Shown here: positions 53,466 through 61,687 of the stretch, piece after piece
How the letters are laid out: every line of letters starts with the position of its first letter
Numbering within the stretch: the first letter of the stretch is position 1
Assembly: GCF_010500895.1 (NCBI RefSeq)
Contig: NZ_JAAAWO010000010.1
Coordinates: forward strand, 1 to 64,000
Reading direction: 5' to 3'
DNA from: Alteromonas genovensis
Lineage (GTDB): Bacteria; Pseudomonadota; Gammaproteobacteria; Enterobacterales; Alteromonadaceae
DNA length: 64,000 nt
The notes under the pieces: model-generated
Seen by the model: only the letters and a program-made list of their open reading frames with translations
Databases searched by the model: none
Told to the model about the DNA's origin: nothing
Position numbers and translations under genes: made by a program

Positions 53466-55430
53466 GTGATAGAAAATGAAAACAAGTCTCCCCTAAACAA
53501 ACCGGTGTTTTATACATCTTCTGCCATCATCATTTGCCTGATGTGCTTCGCGGCCTTAATGCCAACAGTCGCTGACGCTCTCTTTAAAACTGTTCAAAGT
53601 GTTATTGTGACCAACGGCAGCTGGTTTTACGTGCTTGCAGTTGCTTTCGTGGTGCTGTTTGTCGTTTACCTTGGCATGTCTCGCTACGGTGAGATAAAAC
53701 TCGGTCCCGACCACGCTTCACCTGAATTCAGCTTTCCAACATGGTTAAGTATGTTATTTGCTGCTGGAATGGGTATTGGGCTAATGTTCTTTGGTGTTTC
53801 AGAACCGCTAATGCATTTTTTAGCTCCCCCAACAGCTGCAGCCGGTACAATAGATGCGGTAAGAGAGGCAATGAAAACCACCTTTTTCCATTGGGGTATT
53901 CATGCGTGGGCCATCTATGCGATTGTCGCGCTCATATTGGGCTATTTCTCTTATAGACAAAACCTCCCGCTAACTCTTCGGTCTGCGCTTTACCCACTTA
54001 TTGGTGAAAGAATTTATGGGTGGCCTGGTCATATAGTCGATATCTTTGCAGTAACGTCTACGGTTTTTGGTATTGCAACCTCTCTCGGCCTTGGGGCTTC
54101 TCAAGTTAACGCTGGTTTCAATTACTTATTTGGCATGCCATCGGGTACCGGTGTTCAGATACTGATTATGGCTTGCGTTGTTGGTCTCGCTGTTATTTCA
54201 GTAACCACTGGGCTAGACAAGGGCATAAGAAGACTGTCAGAAACAAACATGGTACTGGCCATAGCACTTTTACTGCTCGTGCTAATTTTAGGCCCTACGG
54301 TTTTCTTGCTGCAGGCTTTTATGCAGAACACCGGCGCTTACCTTGCTGATATTGTTAGAAACACCTTTAACCTATTCGCCTACGACAAAACCGACTGGAT
54401 TGGTGGATGGACAATTTTCTACTGGGGTTGGTGGTTAGCATGGGCACCGTTTGTTGGCCTATTCATCGCTCGTATTTCTTACGGTAGAACAATCAGAGAA
54501 TTTATACTCGGCGTGCTGCTTATTCCATCGGTATTCACGTTATTTTGGATGACCGTGTTTGGAAACAGCGCCATTGACCAAGTACTCGTGCAGGGACAAG
54601 ACGTGCTTGCCAATATGGTGAATGAAGATACCGCCGTAGCACTATTTGTATTTTTAGAACAATTCCCATACTCAAGCGTACTTAGCTTCATTGCAGTACT
54701 CATGGTTATCGTTTTCTTCGTTACCTCTTGTGACTCTGGCGCCATGGTTGTCGATATGTTGTGTTCACACGGACGCAACGACACACCAGTATGGCAACGA
54801 ATTTATTGGGCCGTAGGTGTAGGTGTGGTGAGTGCTGTACTGCTATACGCAGGAGGGCTTGGCGCATTGCAAACTATGACCATTGCCGCAGCCTTGCCGT
54901 TTGCTATTGTATTGCTTATTGCGATGTTTGGCTTACTGAAAGCGCTGCGCGTGGAAGGCTTCAAACGCGAGAGCTTACAAGTACTTGCAGGTACACCACA
55001 GCACAGCGATGCTGACAAAAATTGGAAAGGGCGTTTAGAGAACATCGTATCGTTCCCTGATGAAGAAGCTGTACTTCGCTTTATGAGAAAAGTAGCCCTG
55101 CCCGCAATGAATGAAGTGGGTAAAGAATTTGAAGAACAGAACTTCGAAGTGAACGTTGAAGAAACTGATGAAGCTTTTATTCTTACCGTTACTATGGGTA
55201 CAGACCCCGACTTTATTTATGCGGTATATCCTACTCCAACTGATCAACCTGAGTTCGCGCCATCAGAGCAAATGGACGAAGGTGTACAAAAGACGTATTA
55301 TCGCGCCGAGGTTCACTTGAGTGAAGGTGGTCAAAACTACGACATCATGGGTTGGTCGAAGTTATCGGTAATCAATGATGTGATAGATCACTATCACAAG
55401 CACCAGCACTTTATTCATTTGCTTAAGTAA
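53466..55430 (+). CDS. BCCT family transporter (BetT-like choline/betaine uptake)
   Basis: Secondary transporter for choline, betaine or related trimethylammonium compounds. From the GTG at 53466, 10 nt after AAGGA, it has 654 residues (670 from a TTG at 53418). About 12 membrane helices are visible, with GMGIGLMFFGVSEPLMHF and the aromatic substrate box FYWGWWLAWAPF, both BCCT signatures. A cytosolic C-terminal extension of about 150 residues follows, as in BetT. A MarR-family gene starts 28 bp downstream and may regulate it. The preferred substrate is not determinable by eye. Confidence 0.92.
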   Translation: MIENENKSPLNKPVFYTSSAIIICLMCFAALMPTVADALFKTVQSVIVTNGSWFYVLAVAFVVLFVVYLGMSRYGEIKLGPDHASPEFSFPTWLSMLFAAGMGIGLMFFGVSEPLMHFLAPPTAAAGTIDAVREAMKTTFFHWGIHAWAIYAIVALILGYFSYRQNLPLTLRSALYPLIGERIYGWPGHIVDIFAVTSTVFGIATSLGLGASQVNAGFNYLFGMPSGTGVQILIMACVVGLAVISVTTGLDKGIRRLSETNMVLAIALLLLVLILGPTVFLLQAFMQNTGAYLADIVRNTFNLFAYDKTDWIGGWTIFYWGWWLAWAPFVGLFIARISYGRTIREFILGVLLIPSVFTLFWMTVFGNSAIDQVLVQGQDVLANMVNEDTAVALFVFLEQFPYSSVLSFIAVLMVIVFFVTSCDSGAMVVDMLCSHGRNDTPVWQRIYWAVGVGVVSAVLLYAGGLGALQTMTIAAALPFAIVLLIAMFGLLKALRVEGFKRESLQVLAGTPQHSDADKNWKGRLENIVSFPDEEAVLRFMRKVALPAMNEVGKEFEEQNFEVNVEETDEAFILTVTMGTDPDFIYAVYPTPTDQPEFAPSEQMDEGVQKTYYRAEVHLSEGGQNYDIMGWSKLSVINDVIDHYHKHQHFIHLLK

Positions 55431-55458
55431 CACACGTTACGCATTTGTTGGAAAAAAT

Positions 55459-55938
55459 ATGCGAAAAGAAGAAGAATTGCTTGTTGCCCTACGGCGCGTT
55501 ATCCGCGCCGTAGACTTGCGCAGCAAACAGCTTAGTAAGCACGTGGGTCTAACTGGCCCGCAATTGCTCGTTATGCAAAATATAGAAGAGCAGCCAGGCA
55601 TTATGGTTCGCGAAATTGCAGAGAACATTAATTTGAGCCCTGCAACTATCACTAATATTTTGGACCGGCTTGAGTCTCGAGACCTAGCCACACGTATTAG
55701 AAGCACCAAAGACAAGCGAAAGGTAGGCGTGTTTCTTACCGACCGCGGTAAAGAAGCGGTTAAAGATGCACCTCGCCCTTTGCAAGAACATTTTGTTGAG
55801 CGTTTTTCTCAGCTTAAGGAATGGGAACAGAGTCAGATGGTGGCAACAATGCAACGCATAGCCACCATGATGGATGCAGAAAATATCGACGCTTCGCCAT
55901 TTTTGGAACTAGGAAGCATTTCCGATAAAACTGTCTAG
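55459..55938 (+). CDS. MarR family transcriptional regulator
   Basis: 159-residue winged-helix regulator. The recognition region is MVREIAENINLSPATITNILDRLESRDLATRI, followed by the wing KDKRKVGVFLTDRG, typical of MarR. ATG start 28 bp after the BCCT transporter, so it is probably cotranscribed and may respond to the transported solute or act on its own operator. Choline uptake systems more often use BetI, so a MarR partner is worth noting. It converges on rnfH with a 5-bp gap. Confidence 0.9.
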   Translation: MRKEEELLVALRRVIRAVDLRSKQLSKHVGLTGPQLLVMQNIEEQPGIMVREIAENINLSPATITNILDRLESRDLATRIRSTKDKRKVGVFLTDRGKEAVKDAPRPLQEHFVERFSQLKEWEQSQMVATMQRIATMMDAENIDASPFLELGSISDKTV

Positions 55939-55943
55939 TACGT

Positions 55944-56288
55944 TTACTTCGCTTTGAGAGGGTTGACCTTGCCGCCAGTCACTTTGTCGGCTCTACCCTC
56001 TTCTTTCGCTTTCTCCGCTCGACGTTTTCTTATTTCTTTAGGATCGGCAATTAGTCCGCGATAAATCTCTATTCTGTCGCCATCAATAAGTGTGTCTTTA
56101 AGCCGAACTACGCGACTCCACACACCTACTTTAGTTTTTGACAAATCGATATCGGGATACTCGTAGAGAAGGTTAGAGGACTTTATAGCTTCTTCCACTG
56201 TCGCATCTCTATCTATGGCAATGCTAACCAGAGACTGCTTAGTAGGCAGCGCGTAGGCTACCTCAACGGTAATTAGCTCGCTACTCAT
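55944..56288 (-). CDS. rnfH: RnfH family ubiquitin-like protein
   Basis: 114-residue RnfH family protein with a beta-grasp core ([44 protein letters not shown]) and a basic tail. Its role is unclear; it is commonly linked to ratA. The ATG overlaps the ratA stop (ATGA), so the two are translationally coupled. The C-terminal 30 residues are mostly charged. Confidence 0.93.
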   Translation of the reverse strand: MSSELITVEVAYALPTKQSLVSIAIDRDATVEEAIKSSNLLYEYPDIDLSKTKVGVWSRVVRLKDTLIDGDRIEIYRGLIADPKEIRKRRAEKAKEEGRADKVTGGKVNPLKAK

Positions 56289-56716
56289 GCGTATACACTC
56301 TTTGCTCTTTCAGTAAACGCGGTCACCATGCTGGACGCCAAGCTATTAAACACCTTTCCAAAGGCCATTTCCGCAAGCTTATTGGCAAACTCAAAGTGCA
56401 GGTTAAGTTCAATTTTACACGCTTCATCAGATAGCGCTGAAAACGTCCAACCGCCTGATAGAGACCGAAAAGGACCGTCGACCAACTGCATTTCAATTCG
56501 CTCAGCTGGATACAATACGTTTTCGGTAGTAAACCACTGTTTAATCCCTGCTTTTGAGACTAACAACGATGCGCTCATCGCTTGTTCTGTATTGTTCAGA
56601 ATTTTACTGTCTGCACAACCTGGTAAAAACTTTGGATACGACTCAACGTCATTCACTAAGTTAAACATGGCCTCTGCACTATGAGCTACAAGCGCACTTC
56701 TATGAATACTTGGCAT
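56285..56716 (-). CDS. ratA: RatA family protein (START-like)
   Basis: 143-residue START/polyketide-cyclase-like protein. In E. coli RatA was reported to bind 50S subunits and block 70S formation, and the family is related to the ubiquinone-binding COQ10. The conserved opening is [33 protein letters not shown], and the C-terminal [16 protein letters not shown] helix lines the pocket. ATG start; divergent from smpB across 194 bp, the usual ratA-smpB arrangement. Confidence 0.94.
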   Translation of the reverse strand: MPSIHRSALVAHSAEAMFNLVNDVESYPKFLPGCADSKILNNTEQAMSASLLVSKAGIKQWFTTENVLYPAERIEMQLVDGPFRSLSGGWTFSALSDEACKIELNLHFEFANKLAEMAFGKVFNSLASSMVTAFTERAKSVYA

Positions 56717-56910
56717 CTACTTCACTAATACAATTTCTAATCGCAAAATTATATCACAGTTATTTTTCATTTTTTTAGATCTGAAACCACATTTGTGCAT
56801 GAATAATCTGTTAGCAGCTGATACTTTTCAGCGAATATAAAACGATACACGCCCAAATTTGTAAGACACATTTAAAGACATTTATTCACACTATCAGTAT
56901 AATAGCGCCC

Positions 56911-57390
56911 ATGAAAAAGAATAAAGCAAACAAAAATACCACCGGAAACATCGCGCAGAACAAGAAAGCGCGTCATGATTATTTCTTAGAAGACAAGTTT
57001 GAAGCTGGTTTAGAGCTTCAAGGCTGGGAAATTAAGAGTATTCGGTCTGGTAAAGTCAATATTACCGATGCGTATATCATTATCCAAAACGCAGAAGCAT
57101 ACCTTGTTGGGTGTAGAATAAGTCCGCTAACTCAGGCATCGACCCACGTTATTGCCGCTCCAGAACGGGCACGTAAACTGTTGCTTAAAAAACGAGAGAT
57201 TGACCGTTTGATGGGAGCTCGTGATAGACAAGGTTACTCGATTGTTGCTACATCTATGTATTGGAAGAAGTGCTGGGTTAAGCTAGAAATTCACTTAGCG
57301 AAAGGTAAGCACGCTCACGATAAGCGAGATACGCTGAAAGACAAAGATTGGCAGCGCCAGAAAGAAAGAATGATGAAGCACAGCGTGTAA
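56911..57390 (+). CDS. smpB: SsrA-binding protein SmpB
   Basis: Binds tmRNA and delivers it to stalled ribosomes. It has 159 residues with the OB-fold core ARHDYFLEDKFEAGLELQGWEIKSIR and the C-terminal tail KGKHAHDKRDTLKDKDWQRQKERMMK that enters the mRNA channel. ATG start. A 9-bp hairpin (GCACAGCGT / ACGCTGTGC, 57378-57398) surrounds its stop codon. ssrA itself lies about 1.4 kb downstream, with an unrelated oxidoreductase gene between them. Confidence 0.97.
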   Translation: MKKNKANKNTTGNIAQNKKARHDYFLEDKFEAGLELQGWEIKSIRSGKVNITDAYIIIQNAEAYLVGCRISPLTQASTHVIAAPERARKLLLKKREIDRLMGARDRQGYSIVATSMYWKKCWVKLEIHLAKGKHAHDKRDTLKDKDWQRQKERMMKHSV

Positions 57391-57398
57391 CGCTGTGC
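57378..57398 (+). other. Perfect hairpin around the smpB stop codon
   Basis: 9-bp arms GCACAGCGT / ACGCTGTGC with a 3-nt loop containing the end of the coding sequence; the TAA lies at 57388-57390. No T-run follows. Confidence 0.6.
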
Positions 57399-57470
57399 AC
57401 TCCCCGTTATAAAACGCCTTTAAAGCCGACCTATCAAACGCCCTATCAGTCGTGCTACTAAGTGCCGGTC

Positions 57471-58709
57471 TTACTGAGGCGTTCTAAATGCCACATCCCG
57501 CTTAGTCATTTTCTTACGGTGCAGTAAGTCTAATATTAAACTCCACAGCGGAGATGGGCTTCGCAGTGTGGTGAGGTTGTTTCCAAGGCGACGGAGCTGT
57601 CTTCTTACAATGGCCATGTTCGCAAGGCTCGCCAAAGATTTATCTTTCCATGTGCAGTGCGGGATAATGCCGGAATATGTCCATTCCTGTTGCCATTTTT
57701 TCGCCAAATTCGGCGTAATGGCAAGTGCACTCGCTAGACCAACAAGCTCACACCCTTCTTGCACTACTCGCTCAGCTATCTCAGCGCGTTTAATCCCACC
57801 GGTTGTCATTAACGGTATATCCGTCTTACTCTCTAACGTGTGCGCAAACTCTAAAAAATAAGCTTCTCGGGCAAGAGTGGTATTGTCTTTGGTCTGCCCC
57901 TGCATGGCGGGTGCTTCATAGCTTCCCCCTGAAAGTTCAACAACATCGACCCCCAGCGCCTCTAATCGATTTACCACTTCACAAGCATCATCGAAGGAAA
58001 ATCCATTTTTTTGAAAATCGGCTGAATTCAACTTCACCATAACAATGAAATCTTTCGCACACACCGCGCGTATTTGGCTGACAATATTAATCAGTAGCCG
58101 TGCTCTATTGATAATAGAGCCGCCCCACTCGTCTTGACGCTGATTGGTTAGTGGTGACAGAAACTGGGTGAGCAAGTAGCCATGAGCGGCATGAACCTCT
58201 ACGCCATCGAACCCAGCTTTTTCGGCTTGTTTGGCAGTATGCACAAAACGCTGACACACATCGTGAATATCTTGGCAGGTCATTTCTCGAGGTTCGGCAA
58301 ACAATTTAGAGTGCTTACCCATATCTAGCGGCACCGCAGAAGGCGCTATCGCTTTACCCTGCATGGCTTTAAATACTTGGCGACCAGGATGGTTTATTTG
58401 CATTACGGCAAGCGCGCCGTTGGACTTTATAATTTTTGCCCATTTTTGAAAGGGTGCAAGATTTGTGTCTTTCTCTAGCACCACGCCACCTGGCCCTGTC
58501 ATGGCCTCTTTGTCTACCATGACATTTCCGGTGATGACCATACCTAGGTCTCCATGAGCCCAATAGCGATAAAGGGAGTAAAGAGATTCGCCAGGCACAC
58601 ACCCCTTGCTTGACATATTTTCTTCCATTGCCGCTTTAACTACGCGATTTCTAACCGTAATACCACAAGGCAATGTATAGGGTGAATATAGAATAGAGTT
58701 TGAAGACAT
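57471..58709 (-). CDS. NADH:flavin oxidoreductase / old yellow enzyme family protein
   Basis: FMN-binding TIM barrel of 412 residues from the ATG at 58709 (a TTG at 58718 is possible). The OYE-family signature HAAHGYLLTQFLSPLTNQRQ is followed by DEWGGS, with the FMN/substrate region VEVHAAHGY. It lacks the iron-sulfur and flavodoxin-like C-terminal domains of 2,4-dienoyl-CoA reductase, and its tail (HRKKMTKRDVAF) is short. The substrate (an alpha,beta-unsaturated carbonyl, or others) cannot be assigned. It is a single gene between smpB and ssrA. Confidence 0.85.
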   Translation of the reverse strand: MSSNSILYSPYTLPCGITVRNRVVKAAMEENMSSKGCVPGESLYSLYRYWAHGDLGMVITGNVMVDKEAMTGPGGVVLEKDTNLAPFQKWAKIIKSNGALAVMQINHPGRQVFKAMQGKAIAPSAVPLDMGKHSKLFAEPREMTCQDIHDVCQRFVHTAKQAEKAGFDGVEVHAAHGYLLTQFLSPLTNQRQDEWGGSIINRARLLINIVSQIRAVCAKDFIVMVKLNSADFQKNGFSFDDACEVVNRLEALGVDVVELSGGSYEAPAMQGQTKDNTTLAREAYFLEFAHTLESKTDIPLMTTGGIKRAEIAERVVQEGCELVGLASALAITPNLAKKWQQEWTYSGIIPHCTWKDKSLASLANMAIVRRQLRRLGNNLTTLRSPSPLWSLILDLLHRKKMTKRDVAFRTPQ

Positions 58710-58796
58710 GCACAACACAGCTAGATTTGAATAGCTGGCATTTTAAAGGTAATTGATTATAAATGCATCTTTTGAAAGCAATTTATAAAAGAAACG

Positions 58797-58824
58797 TTTA
58801 ACGTACACTGAGTTATGTTATACT
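58797..58824 (+). promoter_or_regulatory. Probable sigma-70 promoter of ssrA
   Basis: TTTAAC (58797-58802) and TATACT (58819-58824) with 16-bp spacing, 14 bp before the mature 5' end of tmRNA. The -35 match is partial. Confidence 0.6.
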
Positions 58825-58838
58825 TCGGTCTCACACTC

Positions 58839-59195
58839 GGGGCTGATTAGGATTCGACAGGATCTAGGAAGCCGGAGGTGCATGCAGAGGTGCGGCTGGC
58901 CTCTTAAAAAAGCCGCTTTAAATAGTCGCAAACGACGAAAACTACGCACTAGCCGCTTAATAACCGGTATAGGCCCTTCCACCACAGCTTAGTTTGCTAG
59001 CGTGGGTTTGGAAGGTCATATAAGCAAACTAGCGAGGGAAACTTTCCTAAGGTTGAACCGCGAAATAGTATTAGGACAGCTACCAGGAACCCTGTTTGTC
59101 GGGGTCTAAAGTAGTTAAAGAAAAGACAAACTAAGCATGTAGTACCAAAGGTAGACATTTTCTGGACGCGGGTTCAAATCCCGCCAGCTCCACCA
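58839..59195 (+). ncRNA. ssrA: Transfer-messenger RNA
   Basis: About 357 nt. The 5' end GGGGCTGATTAGGATTCGAC and the 3' end GGGTTCAAATCCCGCCAGCTCCACCA form the tRNA-like domain with an alanine-type acceptor and a CCA end. The tag reading frame starts at GCA 58928 and encodes ANDENYALAA followed by two consecutive TAA codons at 58958-58963; this is the same tag as E. coli. A terminator-like hairpin follows (59202-59229). Confidence 0.97.
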
Positions 59196-59201
59196 ATTCA
59201 T

Positions 59202-59229
59202 AAAAAGGGCGTATTCAACGCCTTTTTTT
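59202..59229 (+). terminator. Terminator of ssrA
   Basis: AAAAAGGGCGT pairs with ACGCCTTTTT (one bulged G), 5-nt loop, followed by T residues, a few bases after the CCA end. Confidence 0.85.
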
Positions 59230-59263
59230 GTGCCTGAAATTGAGTAAATTAAGGCTGAGCAGG

Positions 59264-61687
59264 TCATCCTGCTTGGTTTTTAGTCGCATGGTTAGCTTGC
59301 ATATACTCCATCAATGCGAACATGCTCAATGGTCTCGCAAAGTGATAGCCCTGCATTGCCGTAGCACCAATGCGTCTGGCAAAGCTCACCTGTTCGCTAG
59401 TTTCAAGCCCTTCCAATGTGCATGGCATATCTAAAGCAGAACATAACGAAATTACATTCTCTATGATAAGCGCTCTTCGCTTAGCGCTGTCGTCATTAAG
59501 CGGAAAAGTGGGTAACAAGGAGCGGTCGATTTTTATGGCATCGTAAATATCATCGGCAAGCTCAGATATGCATGAAAAGCCTGTACCGAAGTCGTCTAAA
59601 GACACTTTAAAACCAAGCAGCTTTAGCTTATTTAGCGTAACCCGCGCTCTTGAGTTTTGCAGTGTAGACTCGGTTATTTCGAGTACTAACTTAGACGAAT
59701 CGATATTATTAGCGTCGATGACCGTTTTAAACGCCTCAATTATCCCCTTCTTTTGCAGCTGCACTGCTGACAAATTCAGGTTAACTTTGATTTCGTCAAA
59801 GCCCCATGAATTCAGTTTATTTAATGCAATACACGCTTCCGTTAGCATGTGAACGCCAATTTCATGAATATGTTGCGTAAGCTCAGCAATAGGGATAAAT
59901 TTTTCTGGGCTAACAGAACCATAATTTGGAATGTGCCAGCGAGCCAATGCCTCTAATGATAAAACCTTGCCTTCGGTGTCTACTATAGGTTGGAAATAGG
60001 CGCTTATTTCTTTAGAGGCTACTGCGTTATCTAACCCTTGCTGTATAAACAGTCTATACTCAATATCTTTTGACAAGCTCTCGTCAAAATTAACCACACT
60101 GTTTTTTCCATTTCGCTTGGCAGAATACATGGCGATATCTGCATTCTTAAGTAATTCACTAGCCGTCATCGATTCTGAAGACACCGCTACGCCCAAACTA
60201 GCAGTTATTCTAAAATTGCCAATATTGGTTTGAAATGGTTCAGCAAATATGTCTTTAAGCCTTTTAGTAATACCCTCTAGTTCTTCTCGCAAAATTGAGC
60301 TGGTTACAATAATAAATTCATCGCCACCAAACCTAATTATATTGTCCTCTTCCCGAACTATGGCTCTCAACCTAGCTACACAGCCTTTCAGCACCTCATC
60401 ACCTACCTCGTGACCGTGTGAATCGTTGATCAGCTTAAATTCATCAATATCGATAAAAACAATGGCACAGTGTTCGTTAGAAGATGTGTAGCTCTTTATG
60501 ATTGTATTCAAATAATTTCGGTTGCCAGCACCTGTTAATGAGTCGGTATACGCTAGTTGCTTTAGCTGGGTTTCAGACGATTTTAACTCTGTTATGTCGG
60601 TGAATATAGCAACAAAGAATTGGTTAGAACCATCTTGATAGAAAGACGTAACAGACATAACCAGGTGATGCCTAATGCCAAAGTCGTTCACCACGGTCAC
60701 TTCTGCCCTCAAACCATCAGTTAACACATCTGGCTGCACATCGTCTTTCCTATCACTAGGGAATACGGACATAACATGATAATTAAGCACTTCTTCTTTC
60801 ACCTTGCCCAGCATGTCACAAAAGGCATCGTTAGCTTTCATCACAATACCGCAATCGTCACACACCAAGACTCCTTCCTGGATCTCGCTTATTATTTTAT
60901 CTGCAATGCTCAGCTTAGATTTAACAGACTCCATTGGTGAAACGTCTTGAATCGCACCAATTTGAATCGCCCCCTCCGACATTGTGACATCAGACAATAC
61001 GACTTCGTACCAACGTGTATCGCTTCCATCAAGTTCAACTTGCAGCATGGTGCGATATTTATTTTTCCTTTTGACGGCGGCTTTAAGCTTACCTCTTTCC
61101 TCCTCTGGAAACAGGTTATAAAAGCTTTCTAAGCTAAGGGAGTGCGGAAAATCCATTAATTCTTCGACGCCATTAACCACTACCGAATTTGATGCAACGT
61201 CAACTTCTAACACACCGAGTTTCGCCACACTTGAGGCCATTGAGAATCGAGAATTTGTGTTTCTTATATCATCTTCAATTCGCCTGCGTTCCATAGCAAC
61301 ACCTATCGCCGTTTCAAGCGACGACCGACCATAAGGCTTAATCAAATACCCGTACGGAGAGATAGCTAGCGCACTGGATATGGTGTCATCGTCGCCGTAT
61401 GACGTGGTAAAAATTATGGGAATACCGTAAGAGCCAGTTATCGCCTGCCCTATTTCTATTCCCGTCTCTTCTCCACCTAGATTAATATCAAGCAGGATGA
61501 GATCGGGTATTTCGTTTTCTAATAAAGAGAAAACCTTTTCAGCTGACTTTGCAACGCCTAGTACTCGCATGCCTAATCCTTCGACGAATCTACTCGCATT
61601 CAATGCATCGATGGTTTGATCTTCAACAATAACTGCTGTCTTGTCTTTAAAGTTCCGCATAGACTGCACTCGCACCAGCGTTTTCAT
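59264..61687 (-). CDS. Response regulator with PAS, GGDEF and EAL domains
   Basis: 807-residue protein. The N-terminal receiver domain (about 16-133) has phospho-acceptor D67 and K117. Two PAS-like segments follow (about 150-260 and 262-372). The diguanylate cyclase domain has GGDEF at 454-458, and REED at 445-448 is an intact product-inhibition site. The EAL domain starts at EALARW (579) and keeps the metal and catalytic residues (NLSAVQ, LEITES, DDFGTG, KIDRSLL, LEGLET). Both c-di-GMP synthesis and breakdown therefore look possible. An internal ATG (codon 10, 61660) is an alternative start. Its 5' end overlaps the phytochrome kinase gene by about 41 bp, so the two are coupled. Confidence 0.93.
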   Translation of the reverse strand: MKTLVRVQSMRNFKDKTAVIVEDQTIDALNASRFVEGLGMRVLGVAKSAEKVFSLLENEIPDLILLDINLGGEETGIEIGQAITGSYGIPIIFTTSYGDDDTISSALAISPYGYLIKPYGRSSLETAIGVAMERRRIEDDIRNTNSRFSMASSVAKLGVLEVDVASNSVVVNGVEELMDFPHSLSLESFYNLFPEEERGKLKAAVKRKNKYRTMLQVELDGSDTRWYEVVLSDVTMSEGAIQIGAIQDVSPMESVKSKLSIADKIISEIQEGVLVCDDCGIVMKANDAFCDMLGKVKEEVLNYHVMSVFPSDRKDDVQPDVLTDGLRAEVTVVNDFGIRHHLVMSVTSFYQDGSNQFFVAIFTDITELKSSETQLKQLAYTDSLTGAGNRNYLNTIIKSYTSSNEHCAIVFIDIDEFKLINDSHGHEVGDEVLKGCVARLRAIVREEDNIIRFGGDEFIIVTSSILREELEGITKRLKDIFAEPFQTNIGNFRITASLGVAVSSESMTASELLKNADIAMYSAKRNGKNSVVNFDESLSKDIEYRLFIQQGLDNAVASKEISAYFQPIVDTEGKVLSLEALARWHIPNYGSVSPEKFIPIAELTQHIHEIGVHMLTEACIALNKLNSWGFDEIKVNLNLSAVQLQKKGIIEAFKTVIDANNIDSSKLVLEITESTLQNSRARVTLNKLKLLGFKVSLDDFGTGFSCISELADDIYDAIKIDRSLLPTFPLNDDSAKRRALIIENVISLCSALDMPCTLEGLETSEQVSFARRIGATAMQGYHFARPLSMFALMEYMQANHATKNQAG

